Assembly (NCBI GenBank): GCA_020072785.1
Contig: JAIQGG010000002.1
Location: forward strand, 992,001-1,056,000
Length of the DNA: 64,000 bases
Direction of reading: 5' to 3'
DNA from: Terriglobia bacterium
GTDB lineage: Bacteria > Acidobacteriota > Terriglobia > Acidiferrales > UBA7541
Positions 32,789-42,014 of this stretch are shown one piece after another. Position 1 is the first letter of the stretch. Each line of letters starts with the position of its first letter. Made by a program: the position numbers and the translations under genes. The notes under the pieces are model-generated. The model was not told where the DNA came from. It made no database searches and was given only the letters and a program-made list of their open reading frames with translations.

Positions 32789-34516
32789 TCAGTTGGGAGC
32801 GCGATAAACCGTCTTGCCCGCCACGATGGTCCACAGCACTTTGGCATCGCGCATCTCTTCCGGGCTGACCGTGAGCACGTCGCGGTCAATGAGAATCAGG
32901 TCGGCGCGCTTGCCCGGCGCGATGGTTCCGATGCTGTCGAGGAGGTTCATGGCGCGTGCGGAATTGCGCGTATAGGCGTAGAACATCGCTTCGCGCGGCA
33001 TGTCCTGAGAAGCATCCAGGACGCCTTCGGGGCCCTTGCGCGTTTCCGCTTGATAGATTCCCTGGAACACATTGGCGCTGGACACGGGCCAGTCACTGGC
33101 TCCGGAGATGATGCCGCCATTGTCCAGGATCGATCGCGCGGGATACTGCCACGTATACACTTCCGGCTCGAGGTACGGCTTCACGATTTCGATCGTGTCC
33201 GTTCCCGCACTGGCCCACAAAAGCTGCAGCGCGCTGATGACCCCGAGTTTGCGAAAACGCGGAAAATCCTCGGGAGCCACAAACTGTTCGTGCGTCAGCG
33301 TGTCCGGCAGCCCGGAATTCCCGTTGGCCTTTCGCGCCGCCGCAATTCCGTCGAGCGCCGCTTTCACCGCGCCATCGCCCAGCGCATGGACGTGGATAAT
33401 CAGCCCTTGCTTATCCGCCGCCACGCACAACTCCGCGAATTTCTTCGGATCAAAGAGCAGATCCCCGTTGCGGCCCGTGTTTTTATACGGTTTTGTGAGG
33501 TTGGCCGTCTGCGAAGGGTATTCGACGACTCCGTCGGCAAAAACCTTGATGCCGGTGACGTGGAGATTCGCCACGTTCTTGTAAGCTTCGCGGGTTTTCT
33601 GAACTCCGGCCAATTCGGCGGCTGGATCTTTCGCGAAAACCCGGGGAAACGCCGTAACCTCGGACAGAAGCTCTCCATGGTCGGCAAGCAGCTTGTACGC
33701 CTTCAGGACATCTTCGTCGGCGAGTGGATCGAGCCAGGAAGTAATGCCGAGGCTGTAATTGTACTGCAGGGCGGCGCGGCCCGAAGCAAGCAGCCGGTCG
33801 TCCGTGGGCTTCGGCAACAGAGGATTGATTTTCTCCATGCCGGCATCGACGACGAAACCGTTGGGCTCGAACTCCTTGCCGATGCCGTAGTAGCTCCGTT
33901 CCCCTTCGGATAGCGTTTTCAGATAGTCACGCGTGATCCCGGCGCGCTGCAGCAGCGCGCGATTTGCCCAGCCGGTGTGGCCATCCATGCCGCTCAGCAG
34001 CACCGGCTGATTTTCGTACTCTCCGGTGCTGAACTTGGCGTTGAGTTCATCGGTGTGCGACCAGAATGCGAGCGGAAGGCCCAGGATTTGCAAAATATCA
34101 CCGCGCATCCCACGACCGGACTTCTTGGCTTCTGCGGTAAAAGTAACCAGCTCGTCCATCGTTTGCACTTTTTCGCTGGCATCGGCGGAAATAAGACCCA
34201 TGCCCCCCATGAGCGAGTGGCTGTGCGAATCGATGAATCCGGGAAATAGAGATTTGCCCTGCAGGTCGACACGCTCCGCGTTTGCAGAGACGGATGTGGC
34301 AACTTCCGGGAGATTTCCAACCGCCACGATTTTATCGCCGCGAATCGCCACAGCTGCGGCATAAGGATTCTGCGGATCGCCTGTGAAGATCTTGACATCA
34401 AAAAAGATGCGCTCGCTGGCGCTGCCCTGCGCCGCAGCCGGGGAAGCAAGCAGACCAGACGAGAGGAGGGCAAGCAGAAGGGCAAACCGGGTGAAAACGC
34501 GCGTGAATTGTTTCAC
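32789..34516 (-). CDS. Exported amidohydrolase (YtcJ-like)
   Basis: A 575-residue metal-dependent hydrolase with an amino-terminal signal peptide (residues 1-29, RFALLLALLSSGLLASPAAAQG). The amidohydrolase-3 pattern is clear: early FDVKIFTGDPQNPYAAAVAIRGDKIVAVG, metal-binding FIDSHSHS (about 92-99), IIHVHALGDGAVKAALD, a terminal GASDWPVSS metal-site aspartate, and the final GKRADLILIDRDVL. Family members hydrolyse amide or imide bonds; substrate unknown. It is likely periplasmic or lipoprotein-like but has no lipobox. No partner gene; 270 bases of empty sequence separate it from the aminotransferase gene. Confidence 0.85.
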   Translation of the reverse strand: MKQFTRVFTRFALLLALLSSGLLASPAAAQGSASERIFFDVKIFTGDPQNPYAAAVAIRGDKIVAVGNLPEVATSVSANAERVDLQGKSLFPGFIDSHSHSLMGGMGLISADASEKVQTMDELVTFTAEAKKSGRGMRGDILQILGLPLAFWSHTDELNAKFSTGEYENQPVLLSGMDGHTGWANRALLQRAGITRDYLKTLSEGERSYYGIGKEFEPNGFVVDAGMEKINPLLPKPTDDRLLASGRAALQYNYSLGITSWLDPLADEDVLKAYKLLADHGELLSEVTAFPRVFAKDPAAELAGVQKTREAYKNVANLHVTGIKVFADGVVEYPSQTANLTKPYKNTGRNGDLLFDPKKFAELCVAADKQGLIIHVHALGDGAVKAALDGIAAARKANGNSGLPDTLTHEQFVAPEDFPRFRKLGVISALQLLWASAGTDTIEIVKPYLEPEVYTWQYPARSILDNGGIISGASDWPVSSANVFQGIYQAETRKGPEGVLDASQDMPREAMFYAYTRNSARAMNLLDSIGTIAPGKRADLILIDRDVLTVSPEEMRDAKVLWTIVAGKTVYRAPN

Positions 34517-34787
34517 GACGTGATCCTTTCAAGGGAAGAATGGACGCGAGAGAACATGTAGAGCCGTGACAGCATACAACGGATGAGGAAGCGCCATCGC
34601 TGATTTCTTACGGCAGAGAAGCCCCGGCGCATGCAACCCTTGGGATAGTGGTGCGATGGTGATGCCAATCTGACATCAGAACAACGCCAAAATTCGTCTG
34701 GTGCGATCACTCCATGATTCCTCGCCCAACTTTACGCGCAGACACAGGGGCCGCAGTACAGGCATGCTTGCCTGTTCCACGGAAGCC

Positions 34788-36125
34788 CTAGTCGGTCACC
34801 GCTTTGTCCGTGATCTCCAGGCCGCGATCGATAATGGCGAAGGCCTTGCGCAGCTCCTCTTCGGTGATGCACAGCGGCGGATTGGTGAAGAACGTGTTCC
34901 AGCGCACGAAGGTGTAGAGGCCTTCCTGCCGGAAGAAGCGCCCCAGCGCGGCCATCTCCTCGGACGCGCCGTTGAAGGGCGCCATGGGCTGCCGCGTGCG
35001 CCGGCTACGCACCAGCTCCACGATGCCGAAGAGTCCGATGGAGCGCACCGCGCCCACCGAAGGATGCTTGGCGGCAAGCTCGCCGTGCAGTTGCTTCATC
35101 ACCGCGCCCATCTTCTGCGCGTTTTCGATCAGCTTGTCCTCTTCGTACACCTGGATGGTCGCCAGCGCCGCGGCGCAGCCCATGGGATGGCTGTTGTAGG
35201 TCAGCCCGCCGTAGAAGACTTTGTCCTGAAAGTGCTGCGCGATGTGATGGCGCATGCCCACGGCGCCCAGCGGAATGTAGCTGCTGGTCAGCCCCTTGGC
35301 CATGCACAGCAGATCGGGCACCACGTTCCAGTGGTCCACCGCAAACCATTTGCCGGTGCGCCCGAAGCCGGCCATGACCTCGTCGGCAATCATCAGGATG
35401 CCGTATTTGGTGCACAGCTCGCGCACGCCCTGCAGATAGCCGTCCGGCGGGATGAGGATGCCGTTGGTGCCGGTGACCGTCTCCAGGATGAACCCGGCGA
35501 TGGTGTTGGGCCCTTCGAGCTGGATGGTCTCCTCGAGCATCGCCAGCGACTGTTCCGCCGTGTCCCAGCCGCGCTCGATGCCGTGATACGGATCGAGCAC
35601 ATGAACTACTCCGGGAATGCCCGGCTCGGCCGCCCAGCGCCGCGGGTCCCCGGTAAGCGTGATGCTGCCGGCCGTGGCCCCATGATAGGAGCGGTAACGC
35701 GCCAGAATCTTGTGCCGGCCGGTGAAGAAGCGCGCCAGCTTGACCGCGTTCTCGGTGGCTTCGGCCCCGCCGTTGGTGAAAAAGAAAGTATCGATGTCGC
35801 CGGGGGTGATCTGCGCCAGCTTGGCTCCCAGCCGCGCGCGCGGCTCCGTGGCCATGAAGGGATTGGCGTAGGCCAGCGTGGCCGCCTGCTCGCTGATGGC
35901 CTGGATCACCCGCGGATCGCCGTGCCCGATGTTCACGCTCATCAACTGGCTGTTGAAATCGATGTAGCGCTTGCCCTCCGGCGTCCAGAAATAGACGCCC
36001 TTGGCGCCGGCAACGGGAAGGGGATCCACCTTGGATTGCGCCGACCACTCATAAAGCGTGTGCTTCTTGGTCAGGGCGATCATCTCTTCGCCGCTCATCG
36101 GTTTCGCCGTTGCGCCAGTCGTCAT
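34788..36125 (-). CDS. Class III aminotransferase (omega-aminotransferase type)
   Basis: A 445-residue PLP-dependent aminotransferase, resembling taurine/beta-alanine:pyruvate or related omega-aminotransferases. Visible elements are [36 protein letters not shown] (phosphate-binding), [12 protein letters not shown], the [14 protein letters not shown] aspartate region, and the PLP lysine in [16 protein letters not shown]. The ATG at 36125 has GAGG 7-10 bases upstream; a longer upstream open frame was not used. The amino donor is unknown. The gene is divergent from hpt. Confidence 0.88.
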   Translation of the reverse strand: MTTGATAKPMSGEEMIALTKKHTLYEWSAQSKVDPLPVAGAKGVYFWTPEGKRYIDFNSQLMSVNIGHGDPRVIQAISEQAATLAYANPFMATEPRARLGAKLAQITPGDIDTFFFTNGGAEATENAVKLARFFTGRHKILARYRSYHGATAGSITLTGDPRRWAAEPGIPGVVHVLDPYHGIERGWDTAEQSLAMLEETIQLEGPNTIAGFILETVTGTNGILIPPDGYLQGVRELCTKYGILMIADEVMAGFGRTGKWFAVDHWNVVPDLLCMAKGLTSSYIPLGAVGMRHHIAQHFQDKVFYGGLTYNSHPMGCAAALATIQVYEEDKLIENAQKMGAVMKQLHGELAAKHPSVGAVRSIGLFGIVELVRSRRTRQPMAPFNGASEEMAALGRFFRQEGLYTFVRWNTFFTNPPLCITEEELRKAFAIIDRGLEITDKAVTD

Positions 36126-36317
36126 TTTCGGACCTCGGTATGGAGTTCGCCGCGCACGGCTCCGCAGGCGTGATTGCGGAACCTTGCGCAGCGTCAAACA
36201 CCGTACCACGGTCAGCGCGGGAAACAAAAGGCGCACGGGGTTGCGACCGTCTTGCCCTGGCCCCGCGCCCTGCGCTAGAGTGGCGGCCACTGCCAAACCG
36301 GATTGCGGAACAGGTCC

Positions 36318-36902
36318 ATGCCCAAAAAGAAGACGGCTTCAGCCACGACGCCGGGAGAAACAACGCGCATCCTCCTCACGCGCAGCCGCGTGCAGACGCG
36401 CATTGCCACGCTGGCGCGCGAAATCAACCGCGATTTCCGCGACGAGCCCGTGCACCTCGTCGGCGTGCTCAAAGGCGCCATCTTCTTTCTCGCCGATCTC
36501 GCCCGGCACATGTCCGGAGAGGTCTCTCTGGATTTCATCGCCGTTTCCAGTTACGGCAAGGAGACGCAGTCCTCGGGGCAGGTGAGACTGACCAAGGACC
36601 TGGACACCAGCATCGAGGGGCGCAACGTCCTCCTGGTCGAGGACATCCTGGATACCGGCCTGACTGTGAGCTATCTCTTGCGCGTCTTGGAGCAGCGCCG
36701 CCCCAAGCGCCTGCGCGTCGCCGTCCTGCTGGACAAGACCGAGCGGCGCAAGGTGCCGGTCAGCGCCGACTACGTCGGCTTTCGCATTCCCAACGAATTT
36801 GTGGTGGGCTACGGCCTGGACTACGCGGAGCGCTACCGCAACCTGGCCGACGTCTGCGTCCTCAGCCTGCACGGCAAAGTAAAGAAAGAAGGCGCGGAAT
36901 GA
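36318..36902 (+). CDS. hpt: Hypoxanthine phosphoribosyltransferase
   Basis: A 194-residue purine salvage enzyme that makes IMP or GMP from hypoxanthine or guanine and PRPP. The PRPP loop is VLLVEDILDTGLTVSYLL, with the flexible-loop region FIAVSSYGKETQSSG and the terminal base-binding stretch VVGYGLDYAERYRNLADVCVL. Length is near the family norm, with an added amino tail of about 20 residues. ATG at 36318. The stop overlaps the deoC start by ATGA, joining two nucleoside salvage functions. Confidence 0.92.
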   Translation: MPKKKTASATTPGETTRILLTRSRVQTRIATLAREINRDFRDEPVHLVGVLKGAIFFLADLARHMSGEVSLDFIAVSSYGKETQSSGQVRLTKDLDTSIEGRNVLLVEDILDTGLTVSYLLRVLEQRRPKRLRVAVLLDKTERRKVPVSADYVGFRIPNEFVVGYGLDYAERYRNLADVCVLSLHGKVKKEGAE

Positions 36903-37606
36903 CTCCCCCGCCGCTGGAGCCCGCCGCCGTCGCCCGCCTGATCGATCACACCCTGCTCCGCGCCGATGCGCTCCCCGCCGATATCGAAAAGCTCTGCCGC
37001 GAGGCCCGGCACTATTCCTTCGCCGCGGTGTGCGTGAATTCCGTGTATGTGCCGCTGGTGGCCCGGGATCTGCGCGGTTCCTCCCCGGCCGTGTGCAGTG
37101 TCGTCGGTTTTCCGCTGGGCGCCATGCTCGCCGAGGCCAAGCGCCGCGAAGCCGAGTTGGCCCTGGCCGCCGGCGCCCGCGAAATCGACATGGTCATCCA
37201 CGTCGGCGCGCTGAAGGCCGGGGAAGACGCCGCGGTTGTCGCGGACATCCGCGGCGTTGCCGGGGCCTGCCGCTCCGCCGGCGCGCTCTGCAAGGTCATC
37301 CTGGAGACGGCTTTGCTGACCGACGAAGAAAAGAGGCGCGGCTGTCTGCTGGCCCGCGATGCCGGCGCCGCCTTCCTGAAGACCTCCACGGGCTTCGGCC
37401 CTGGCGGCGCGACCCCCGCGGATGTCCGCCTGCTGCGGGAAACGGTGGGCCCGGCGATGGGGGTGAAAGCCTCCGGCGGCGTGCGCTCCTTCGACGACCT
37501 GTTGCAGATGGTCGAGGCGGGCGCCACGCGCATCGGCGCCAGCGCCGGCGTCCAGATTGTCGAAGAAGCCCGCGCCCGTTTTACCGCCGCGGGCGGCCCG
37601 CGCTAA
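36899..37606 (+). CDS. deoC: Deoxyribose-phosphate aldolase
   Basis: Cleaves 2-deoxyribose 5-phosphate to glyceraldehyde 3-phosphate and acetaldehyde. The 235-residue TIM barrel shows LIDHTLLRADA, VCVNSVYV, EIDMVIHVGALKAGE, the Schiff-base lysine motif FLKTSTGFGPGGAT, and the second lysine in MGVKASGGVRSF, then GATRIGASAG. Its ATG overlaps the hpt stop, so the two are cotranslated. Confidence 0.94.
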   Translation: MTPPPLEPAAVARLIDHTLLRADALPADIEKLCREARHYSFAAVCVNSVYVPLVARDLRGSSPAVCSVVGFPLGAMLAEAKRREAELALAAGAREIDMVIHVGALKAGEDAAVVADIRGVAGACRSAGALCKVILETALLTDEEKRRGCLLARDAGAAFLKTSTGFGPGGATPADVRLLRETVGPAMGVKASGGVRSFDDLLQMVEAGATRIGASAGVQIVEEARARFTAAGGPR

Positions 37607-37651
37607 ATCGTCGGCGCATTCACCGGAACTCCGCAGGCGGCCTCCGCCGCC

Positions 37652-37660
37652 TGCTATAAT
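37652..37660 (+). promoter_or_regulatory. Extended -10 promoter (TGCTATAAT)
   Basis: A perfect TGnTATAAT element only 11 bases before the ATG of the phosphatase gene. With a start of transcription about 6-8 bases later, the message would be leaderless or nearly so. No clear -35. Confidence 0.5.
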
Positions 37661-37671
37661 AGAGCGATTCC

Positions 37672-39471
37672 ATGAACCCCGCTGACGCACAGATGCAACC
37701 GTCCGCGACTACGCCGGAGATTCCCGTCTCCGCCGAGGTCCTGCAGACCCTTGTCGAAATCGGCGAGGAGGTCAACGCCTCGCTGGACCTCGACGAGGTT
37801 CTGGCGCGCACCGCCGCGCTGATCAAGCGCCTGATCGACTACGAAATTTTCGGTGTCCTGCTGCTGGAAGAGTCCGCCGGTTATCTCAAGCACCGCTTCA
37901 CCATCGGCTACCCGCGCGATCTGGCGGAGAATTTGCGCGTTCCCCTCGGAGAGGGAGTTACCGGGACAGCCGCCAGCACCGGACAGCCCGTCCGCGTAAA
38001 GGACACCACCACGGATGCGCGCTACATTAACGCCATCGACAGCGTGCGCTCGGAGCTGGCCGTGCCGCTGATGATCAGCGGCAAGTGCATCGGCGTGCTG
38101 GATATCCAGAGCAACCATCCCAACTATTTCACCCGCGACCAGCAGAACATCCTCACCCTGCTCGCCAGCCGCCTGGCGGTGGCCATCGAAAACGCGCGCC
38201 TCTTCGAGCGCGTCCGCGCGCAGGCCGGTACCCTCATGGTCCTGAGTGAAGTCAGCCGCGAAACCGGCTCCATCCTGGACGTCGAAGAACTGCTGCGCCA
38301 CGCCGCCGAGCAGACCAAGCGCGTCATCGACTACCAGATCCTCAGCCTCATGCTCTACGACGAGGACCAAAAGGTCTTCCGCCACCGCCTGGACGTGAAG
38401 CACGGCCACCGCGTGCAGGGCAAGCTGCGCGCCACCCCCACCGAGGGCATCGTCGGCGCGGCGGCCACGCTGCGTGAGCCGGTGCTCGTGCCCGACGTGA
38501 CCGCCGATCCGCGCTACATCATGATCAATCCGGAGACCCGCTCCGAGCTGGCCATTCCCATGCTCCACAAGGGCCGGGTCATCGGCGTGCTCGACCTGGA
38601 AAGTCCGCAGCTCAATTATTTCACCGCGGACCACGTCCAGACGCTCTCCATCCTCGCGGCGAATCTCGCCGTTTCCCTGGAAAATGCCCGCCTCTACGAG
38701 CAGGTGGCGCGCGACGAAGCCCGCCTCGAGCGCGACTTGCAGGCCGCCAAGCGCATTCAGGGCGCCCTGCTGCGCCCCGCTCCGGCCGGCGATTACGAGC
38801 TGGACATCGCCGCGCGCTATCTCTCCGCCCGCGAAGTGTGCGGCGACCTCTACGAATTCCTGCGCTACGGCCCGCAGCAGCTGGGCATCGCCCTGGGCGA
38901 CGTCAGCGGCAAAGGCACCGCGGCCGCGCTCTACGGCGCGGTGACCATCGGCATCATGCGCAGCCTCGCTCCGCAGAAGCTGCAGCCCGCGGAGATGCTC
39001 GCGCAGATGAACCAGCTCGTCGGCGAGCGCCGCATCGAAGGCCGCTTCATGACCATGTGCTTCGCCACCTGGCAGAAGGGCCGCCGCAAGCTGCGCATCG
39101 CCAGCGCCGGACAGTCCCAGCCCTTGCTCTTCAAGGACGGGCGCTGCGACAAGATCCCCCTCACCGGGTTCCCCCTGGGCATCTTCGAGGAAGTGAGCTA
39201 CGACGAGTGGGGCTGCATACTCGAGCCCGGCGACATCCTCGTCCTGCACTCCGACGGCATCGCGGAGACCGCCAACTCCGACGGCCAATTTTTCGGCACT
39301 GAGCGCTTGCGCAAGCTCATCGAAGAGCACGTGCATCTGGCCGCCGCGGAGCTGGCCGATCTGATCCTGCGCGAGGTGGACTGGTTCGCGCAGAGCGCTC
39401 CGTTGAGCGACGACCGCACCCTGGTGGTCATGAAGGTGCGCGGAGCCAATGATGACCAGCCCGCCGCCTAG
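37672..39471 (+). CDS. GAF-GAF-PP2C (SpoIIE/RsbU-type) phosphatase
   Basis: A 599-residue signalling protein: GAF domain 1 (about 30-175), GAF domain 2 (about 195-340), a short coiled coil (ARLYEQVARDEARLERDLQAAKRIQGALL), then a SpoIIE-like PP2C phosphatase (about 370-590). Key phosphatase pieces are SAREVCGDLYEFLRY (metal-binding D), ALGDVSGKGTAAALYGA, and LVLHSDGIAETANSDGQFFG. Such RsbU-like proteins dephosphorylate anti-anti-sigma factors or other partners in response to ligand sensed by the GAF domains. No anti-sigma/anti-anti-sigma pair is visible here. Its stop lies 23 bases inside the start of lysA. Confidence 0.92.
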   Translation: MNPADAQMQPSATTPEIPVSAEVLQTLVEIGEEVNASLDLDEVLARTAALIKRLIDYEIFGVLLLEESAGYLKHRFTIGYPRDLAENLRVPLGEGVTGTAASTGQPVRVKDTTTDARYINAIDSVRSELAVPLMISGKCIGVLDIQSNHPNYFTRDQQNILTLLASRLAVAIENARLFERVRAQAGTLMVLSEVSRETGSILDVEELLRHAAEQTKRVIDYQILSLMLYDEDQKVFRHRLDVKHGHRVQGKLRATPTEGIVGAAATLREPVLVPDVTADPRYIMINPETRSELAIPMLHKGRVIGVLDLESPQLNYFTADHVQTLSILAANLAVSLENARLYEQVARDEARLERDLQAAKRIQGALLRPAPAGDYELDIAARYLSAREVCGDLYEFLRYGPQQLGIALGDVSGKGTAAALYGAVTIGIMRSLAPQKLQPAEMLAQMNQLVGERRIEGRFMTMCFATWQKGRRKLRIASAGQSQPLLFKDGRCDKIPLTGFPLGIFEEVSYDEWGCILEPGDILVLHSDGIAETANSDGQFFGTERLRKLIEEHVHLAAAELADLILREVDWFAQSAPLSDDRTLVVMKVRGANDDQPAA

Positions 39472-40840
39472 CGCCTCCGCAAAAAAGCAGCGTTACGCCG
39501 ATCCCGCCGGTTTTACGCCGCAGTTTTCCTGGAAGGCGGCGCGCGGCGGGGAAGCCGTGCAGGCCGAAGGCGTGGCCCTGGGCCGCGTCGCCGCCGAGTG
39601 CGGCACCCCAACCTATCTTTACAGCAGCGCCGCCATCGCCGCCGCATACCGCGAGCTCGACCGCGGCCTCGCAGACCTGCCGCACACCCTGTGCTTCGCG
39701 GTGAAGGCCAACGGCAATCTCGCCCTGCTGCGCCTGCTGGCGCGCCTGGGCAGCGGCTTCGACGCCGTCTCCGGCGGCGAGATCGAGCTGCTGCGCCGCG
39801 CCGGAGTCCCCGGAGATCGCATCGTCTTTTCCGGCGTGGGCAAGACCCGCGAGGAGATGCGCGAAGCGCTGCGCTATCCTGCCGCGGGGCGCGCCGCGCG
39901 CCGCGGCATTCTGCTCTTCAACGTGGAATCCGAAGCGGAGCTGGACGTCCTGCTGGAAGAGGCCGCGCGCAGCGTGCGCGGCCGGAACGACGCCCCGGCC
40001 GTCTCCGTGCGCATCAATCCCGACGTGCAGGCCGGCGGCCATCCGCACATCTCCACCGGGCGCCACCAGCACAAGTTCGGCCTGGACTGGCCCGCCGCCC
40101 GCCGCCTCTACCTCGCGCACCGCGACTCGCGCGTCATCCGCTGGCAGGGCATCAGCGCGCATATCGGTTCCCAGGTGCTCTCCCTCGATCCCTTCCGCGA
40201 AGCCCTGCGCCGCCTCGCCGGCTATTTTCTGGAGTTGCGCCGCGCCGGCGTCGACTTGCAGTTTCTGGATTTCGGCGGCGGCCTCGGCGTGCGCTATACC
40301 GGCGAAAAGCCGCCCTCGCGCGCGGCCTATGCGCGCCTGGTGCGCGGGATCGTCCGCCCGCTCGGCTGCCACCTGCTGCTCGAGCCGGGCCGCTCGCTGG
40401 TGGCCCAGGCCGGCGTGCTGCTCACCCGCGTGGTCTACACCAAGGAAAACCGTGGCAAGCGCTTCGTTATCGTGGACGCGGCCATGAACGACCTGATGCG
40501 CCCGGTCCTCTATGGGGCGGTGCATCCGGTTACCCCGGTCACCCGCAAGAAGGGCAGCCGCTCCGGCCCCTGGCGGCGTGTGGATATCGTCGGCCCCGTC
40601 TGCGAAAGCGGCGACTGTTTCCTGCGCGATTGGCCGCTGCCCCCTGTCCAGCCGGGCGATGTCCTGGCCATCTGGTGCGCGGGAGCCTACGGCATGTCCC
40701 TGGCATCCAACTACAACGCCCGGCGCCGCCCCGCCGAAGTGCTCGTCGCCGGCCACCGCTACCGCCTCATCCGCCGCCGCGAAACCCTCGACGATCTGCT
40801 GCGCGCCGAAACCGCCGTCCTCGGCAAGCACCCGCGCTGA
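39449..40840 (+). CDS. lysA: Diaminopimelate decarboxylase
   Basis: PLP-dependent decarboxylation of meso-diaminopimelate to lysine. The 463-residue protein has the PLP lysine in FAVKANGN, GSGFDAVSGGEIELLRRAG, HISTGRHQHKFGLD, a glycine-rich phosphate-binding LDFGGGLGVRY, LEPGRSLVAQAG, and the active-site cysteine/acid in CESGDCF. A basic, Pro/Ser-rich amino tail of about 35 residues precedes the barrel. The start overlaps the end of the phosphatase gene by 23 bases, an unusual pairing of a signalling gene and an amino acid gene. Confidence 0.93.
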   Translation: MMTSPPPSASAKKQRYADPAGFTPQFSWKAARGGEAVQAEGVALGRVAAECGTPTYLYSSAAIAAAYRELDRGLADLPHTLCFAVKANGNLALLRLLARLGSGFDAVSGGEIELLRRAGVPGDRIVFSGVGKTREEMREALRYPAAGRAARRGILLFNVESEAELDVLLEEAARSVRGRNDAPAVSVRINPDVQAGGHPHISTGRHQHKFGLDWPAARRLYLAHRDSRVIRWQGISAHIGSQVLSLDPFREALRRLAGYFLELRRAGVDLQFLDFGGGLGVRYTGEKPPSRAAYARLVRGIVRPLGCHLLLEPGRSLVAQAGVLLTRVVYTKENRGKRFVIVDAAMNDLMRPVLYGAVHPVTPVTRKKGSRSGPWRRVDIVGPVCESGDCFLRDWPLPPVQPGDVLAIWCAGAYGMSLASNYNARRRPAEVLVAGHRYRLIRRRETLDDLLRAETAVLGKHPR

Positions 40841-40853
40841 CCGCCTTTTCCGC

Positions 40854-40879
40854 GTAGGGGCACGGCATGCCGTGCCCGT
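40854..40879. repeat. REP element, family A, copy 1
   Basis: GTAG followed by a perfect 20-base palindrome GGGCACGGCATGCCGTGCCC (40858-40877), then GT. It lies in the gap between lysA and the transposase gene. A truncated half copy (ATGCCGTGCCCGT) sits at 40925-40937. Confidence 0.85.
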
Positions 40880-41049
40880 CCTCTCTGCCTCCTCGCTGTT
40901 GTCCGGCAGTCTGAGCAGTGCTCCATGCCGTGCCCGTCTTCATTCTTCTTCCCAGGCATTCATCCTTCGATCACTGTAGTCCTCGCCTCTATCCCATTGC
41001 CAGTCTATTGTAGGTATCCATTCGCCAACATCCGTGGTACAACCGCACC

Positions 41050-41601
41050 GTGCCCGATCCCTCTCCACTCCCGAACCGTCGCTCGGTTCGTCTCCTCGGC
41101 TTCGACTATTCGCAGCCCGGTCAATATTTCGTGACCATTTGCGCATTCCAAAAACGCTGCCTTTTTGGCCGGGTGGATGGCTCTCGCGTGCACCTCAATC
41201 ATCTTGGGGAAATCGCTCATCGCTGCTGGATCGAAATCCCCTCGCACTTCCCGCAGGTCATTCTCGATGCCTTTGTCGTCATGCCGAATCACGTTCACGG
41301 GATTCTCGCCATCCAAACGCGGGCACGGCGTGCCGTGCCCCTACAGGAAATTCACCGCCCCGAGCTCTTCCGTAAACCAGTTCCCGGTTCTCTTGCCACC
41401 ATCGTTCGCTCCTACAAGTCCGCGGCGACGAAACAGGTCCGAACGATACTCAGGCAGCCTGGCTATGCGGTTTGGCAGAGGAGCTTTTACGAAAGTGTCC
41501 TGCGTTCCGGCAAAGACTACGCCAGCGCAGCCCGCTACATCCTCGAAAATCCCAAAATGTGGCGCCTCGACTCGGAAAATCCCCTCTCACCAACAAGATA
41601 A
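41050..41601 (+). CDS. REP-associated tyrosine transposase (RAYT, TnpA_REP)
   Basis: A 183-residue Y1-type (IS200-like) single-strand transposase. The HUH pair is H81-V-H83 in VVMPNHVHGIL, and the expected nucleophile is Y122 in VRSYKSAATK; the carboxy end has WQRSFYESVLRSGKDYASAARYILENP, typical of RAYTs. These proteins cut and join REP palindromes at GTAG-like tetramers. The start is a GTG at 41050 preceded by weak signals. Palindromes of family A flank the gene, and one (41321-41344) lies inside it, encoding TRARRAVPLQE. GC content drops just after. Confidence 0.92.
   Translation: MPDPSPLPNRRSVRLLGFDYSQPGQYFVTICAFQKRCLFGRVDGSRVHLNHLGEIAHRCWIEIPSHFPQVILDAFVVMPNHVHGILAIQTRARRAVPLQEIHRPELFRKPVPGSLATIVRSYKSAATKQVRTILRQPGYAVWQRSFYESVLRSGKDYASAARYILENPKMWRLDSENPLSPTR
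41321..41344. repeat. REP element, family A, copy 3, inside the RAYT gene
   Basis: Nine-base arms GGGCACGGC-GT-GCCGTGCCC followed by CTAC, i.e. the family A element in reverse orientation. It sits within the transposase reading frame between the HUH motif and the tyrosine and keeps the frame open. Confidence 0.85.
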
Positions 41602-41643
41602 TCTCTCTTCGCTCCACCCACCCTCCCGATTCGCCGCTTCCCC

Positions 41644-41712
41644 GTAGGGGCACGGCACGCCGTGCCCGTTCTTTCGTTTGTGCCTTATGTGGAAGCCGAG
41701 CAGCATCTATCC
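41644..41712. repeat. REP element, family A, copy 4, with extended direct repeat
   Basis: GTAG plus GGGCACGGCACGCCGTGCCC (41648-41667), followed by about 45 bases (TGCCTTATGTGGAAGCCGAGC core) that are repeated almost unchanged after copy 5 at 41947-42014. Confidence 0.8.
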
Positions 41713-41739
41713 CCCGCAACGCCTCCTGCCTTGGATTGG

Positions 41740-41769
41740 GTAGCGCCGGGCTTCAGCCCGGCCTCTTCC
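41740..41769. repeat. REP-like palindrome, family C
   Basis: GTAGC followed by GCCGGGCT-TC-AGCCCGGC (41745-41762). Related copies lie at 43780-43803 and, reversed, at 43825-43849. Confidence 0.7.
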
Positions 41770-41946
41770 ATCCGCATCTGCAAATCCAATTCTGCATTCT
41801 TACGTACCGCCCAGAGTTTCCCGACCGCTTCCGCTGCATTCAAGACAGCCGCGCTTCCTCGCAGGAACTGTTTTCATCGGCGCGTGGGCAAAAGTTCATA
41901 AGCCAGCAGCCTCCGGGTACCCGTCCGTCCTGTTCGCCGTTTCCGA

Positions 41947-42014
41947 GTAGGGGCACGGCACGCCGTGCCCGCTCTTTGCGTTGTGCCTTATGTGGAAGCC
42001 GAGCAGTATCCATC
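41947..42014. repeat. REP element, family A, copy 5, with extended direct repeat
   Basis: GTAG plus palindrome at 41951-41970, followed by the same extension as copy 4. The pair forms a direct repeat of about 65 bases 303 bases apart. Confidence 0.8.

Noticed and set aside
41662-41901. Short frames in the REP-rich stretch
   Set aside because: They are made of repeat sequence and have no ribosome sites.
41644-42014. Repeats that might be a CRISPR array
   Set aside because: The units are palindromic with differing flanks, irregular spacing and mixed orientation, and no cas genes are near; they fit REP elements.
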